Of a stretch of DNA of 5,572 nt, positions 5,443 through 5,572 are shown in pieces. Both the position numbers and the translations under genes were made by a program. How positions within the stretch are numbered: position 1 is the first letter of the stretch; the number at the start of each line of letters is the position of its first letter. The stretch is from an uncultured Clostridia bacterium (GTDB lineage: Bacteria; Bacillota; Clostridia; Christensenellales; Aristaeellaceae), in the NCBI GenBank assembly GCA_934643535.1, contig CAKUCE010000208.1, forward strand, positions 1 through 5,572. The letters are read 5' to 3'. A model generated the notes under the pieces. That model was not told the origin of the DNA. It searched no databases and saw only the letters and a list, made by a program, of their open reading frames with translations.

Positions 5443-5557
5443 CGCGCCGACTACGGCGCGGGAGCAGGGCTTGCAGCCCTATGGGTTCCCGCCAGCTTCG
5501 GTGCCCGAAGGTTTCCAAAGGGCGAGCGGAAAGCCCTTTGGTGCGCCCGCAGGCGCA
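5443..5557. repeat. Cluster of five perfect hairpins upstream of the Nudix gene
   Basis: Within 115 bp lie five perfect inverted repeats: CGCGCCG/CGGCGCG (5443-5449 with 5454-5460), GGGCT/AGCCC (5467-5471 with 5475-5479), CTTCGG/CCGAAG (5496-5501 with 5505-5510), CCAAAGGGC/GCCCTTTGG (5515-5523 with 5533-5541) and TGCGCC/GGCGCA (5542-5547 with 5552-5557). Loops are 3-4 nt except one of 9 nt. None is followed by a T tract. It may be an intergenic palindromic element or a structured 5' leader of the Nudix mRNA. Confidence 0.8.
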
Positions 5558-5572
5558 TACCTCTTGCCCCGG

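Overview
The window looks like a chromosomal segment from a GC-rich Gram-positive bacterium, most likely a gut-type member of class Clostridia. This is inference, based on strong AGGAGG-type ribosome binding sites, consensus sigma-A promoters, a PolA whose proofreading domain has lost its catalytic motifs, and an Lsa-like ABC-F ATPase. No species can be named from the sequence alone.

Layout from left to right. Positions 1-360 contain no gene I can support; the stretch is very GC-rich, full of inverted repeats, and carries two copies of a 32-bp repeat. Positions 361-3069 (minus strand) encode DNA polymerase I (polA). Positions 3070-3555 are a divergent intergenic region: a polA promoter with an extended -10 points left, and a near-consensus promoter (TTGACA, 18 bp, TACAAT with an extended -10) points right. 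Positions 3556-5043 (plus strand) encode an Lsa-type ABC-F protein, expected to protect the ribosome from lincosamides, streptogramin A and pleuromutilins. Positions 5009-5410 (minus strand) encode a MutT-like Nudix hydrolase whose 3' end overlaps the ABC-F gene tail to tail. Positions 5411-5572 hold its ribosome binding site and then a dense run of five perfect hairpins reaching the window edge.

The most interesting object is the roughly 245-nt leader of the ABC-F gene. It starts with a hairpin at the predicted transcript end, then has a three-codon open reading frame (Met-Arg-Lys-stop) with its own ribosome binding site. A 10-bp long-range helix starts at the base directly after that stop codon. 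An intrinsic terminator with seven T residues follows. The 3' strand of the long-range helix can alternatively pair with the 3' arm of the terminator. The parts fit a ribosome-stalling attenuator: with no drug the long-range helix forms and transcription stops; a drug-stalled ribosome on the tiny frame would cover the 5' strand, free the 3' strand to act as antiterminator, and turn on the resistance gene.

The three protein genes do not form an operon. PolA (replication and repair synthesis) and the Nudix protein (probable nucleotide-pool sanitation) both serve DNA maintenance, but they are transcribed separately and the ABC-F gene lies between them. The two edge regions share a hairpin-rich style, and each contains the 10-mer GCCCTATGGG, which suggests related intergenic palindromic elements.
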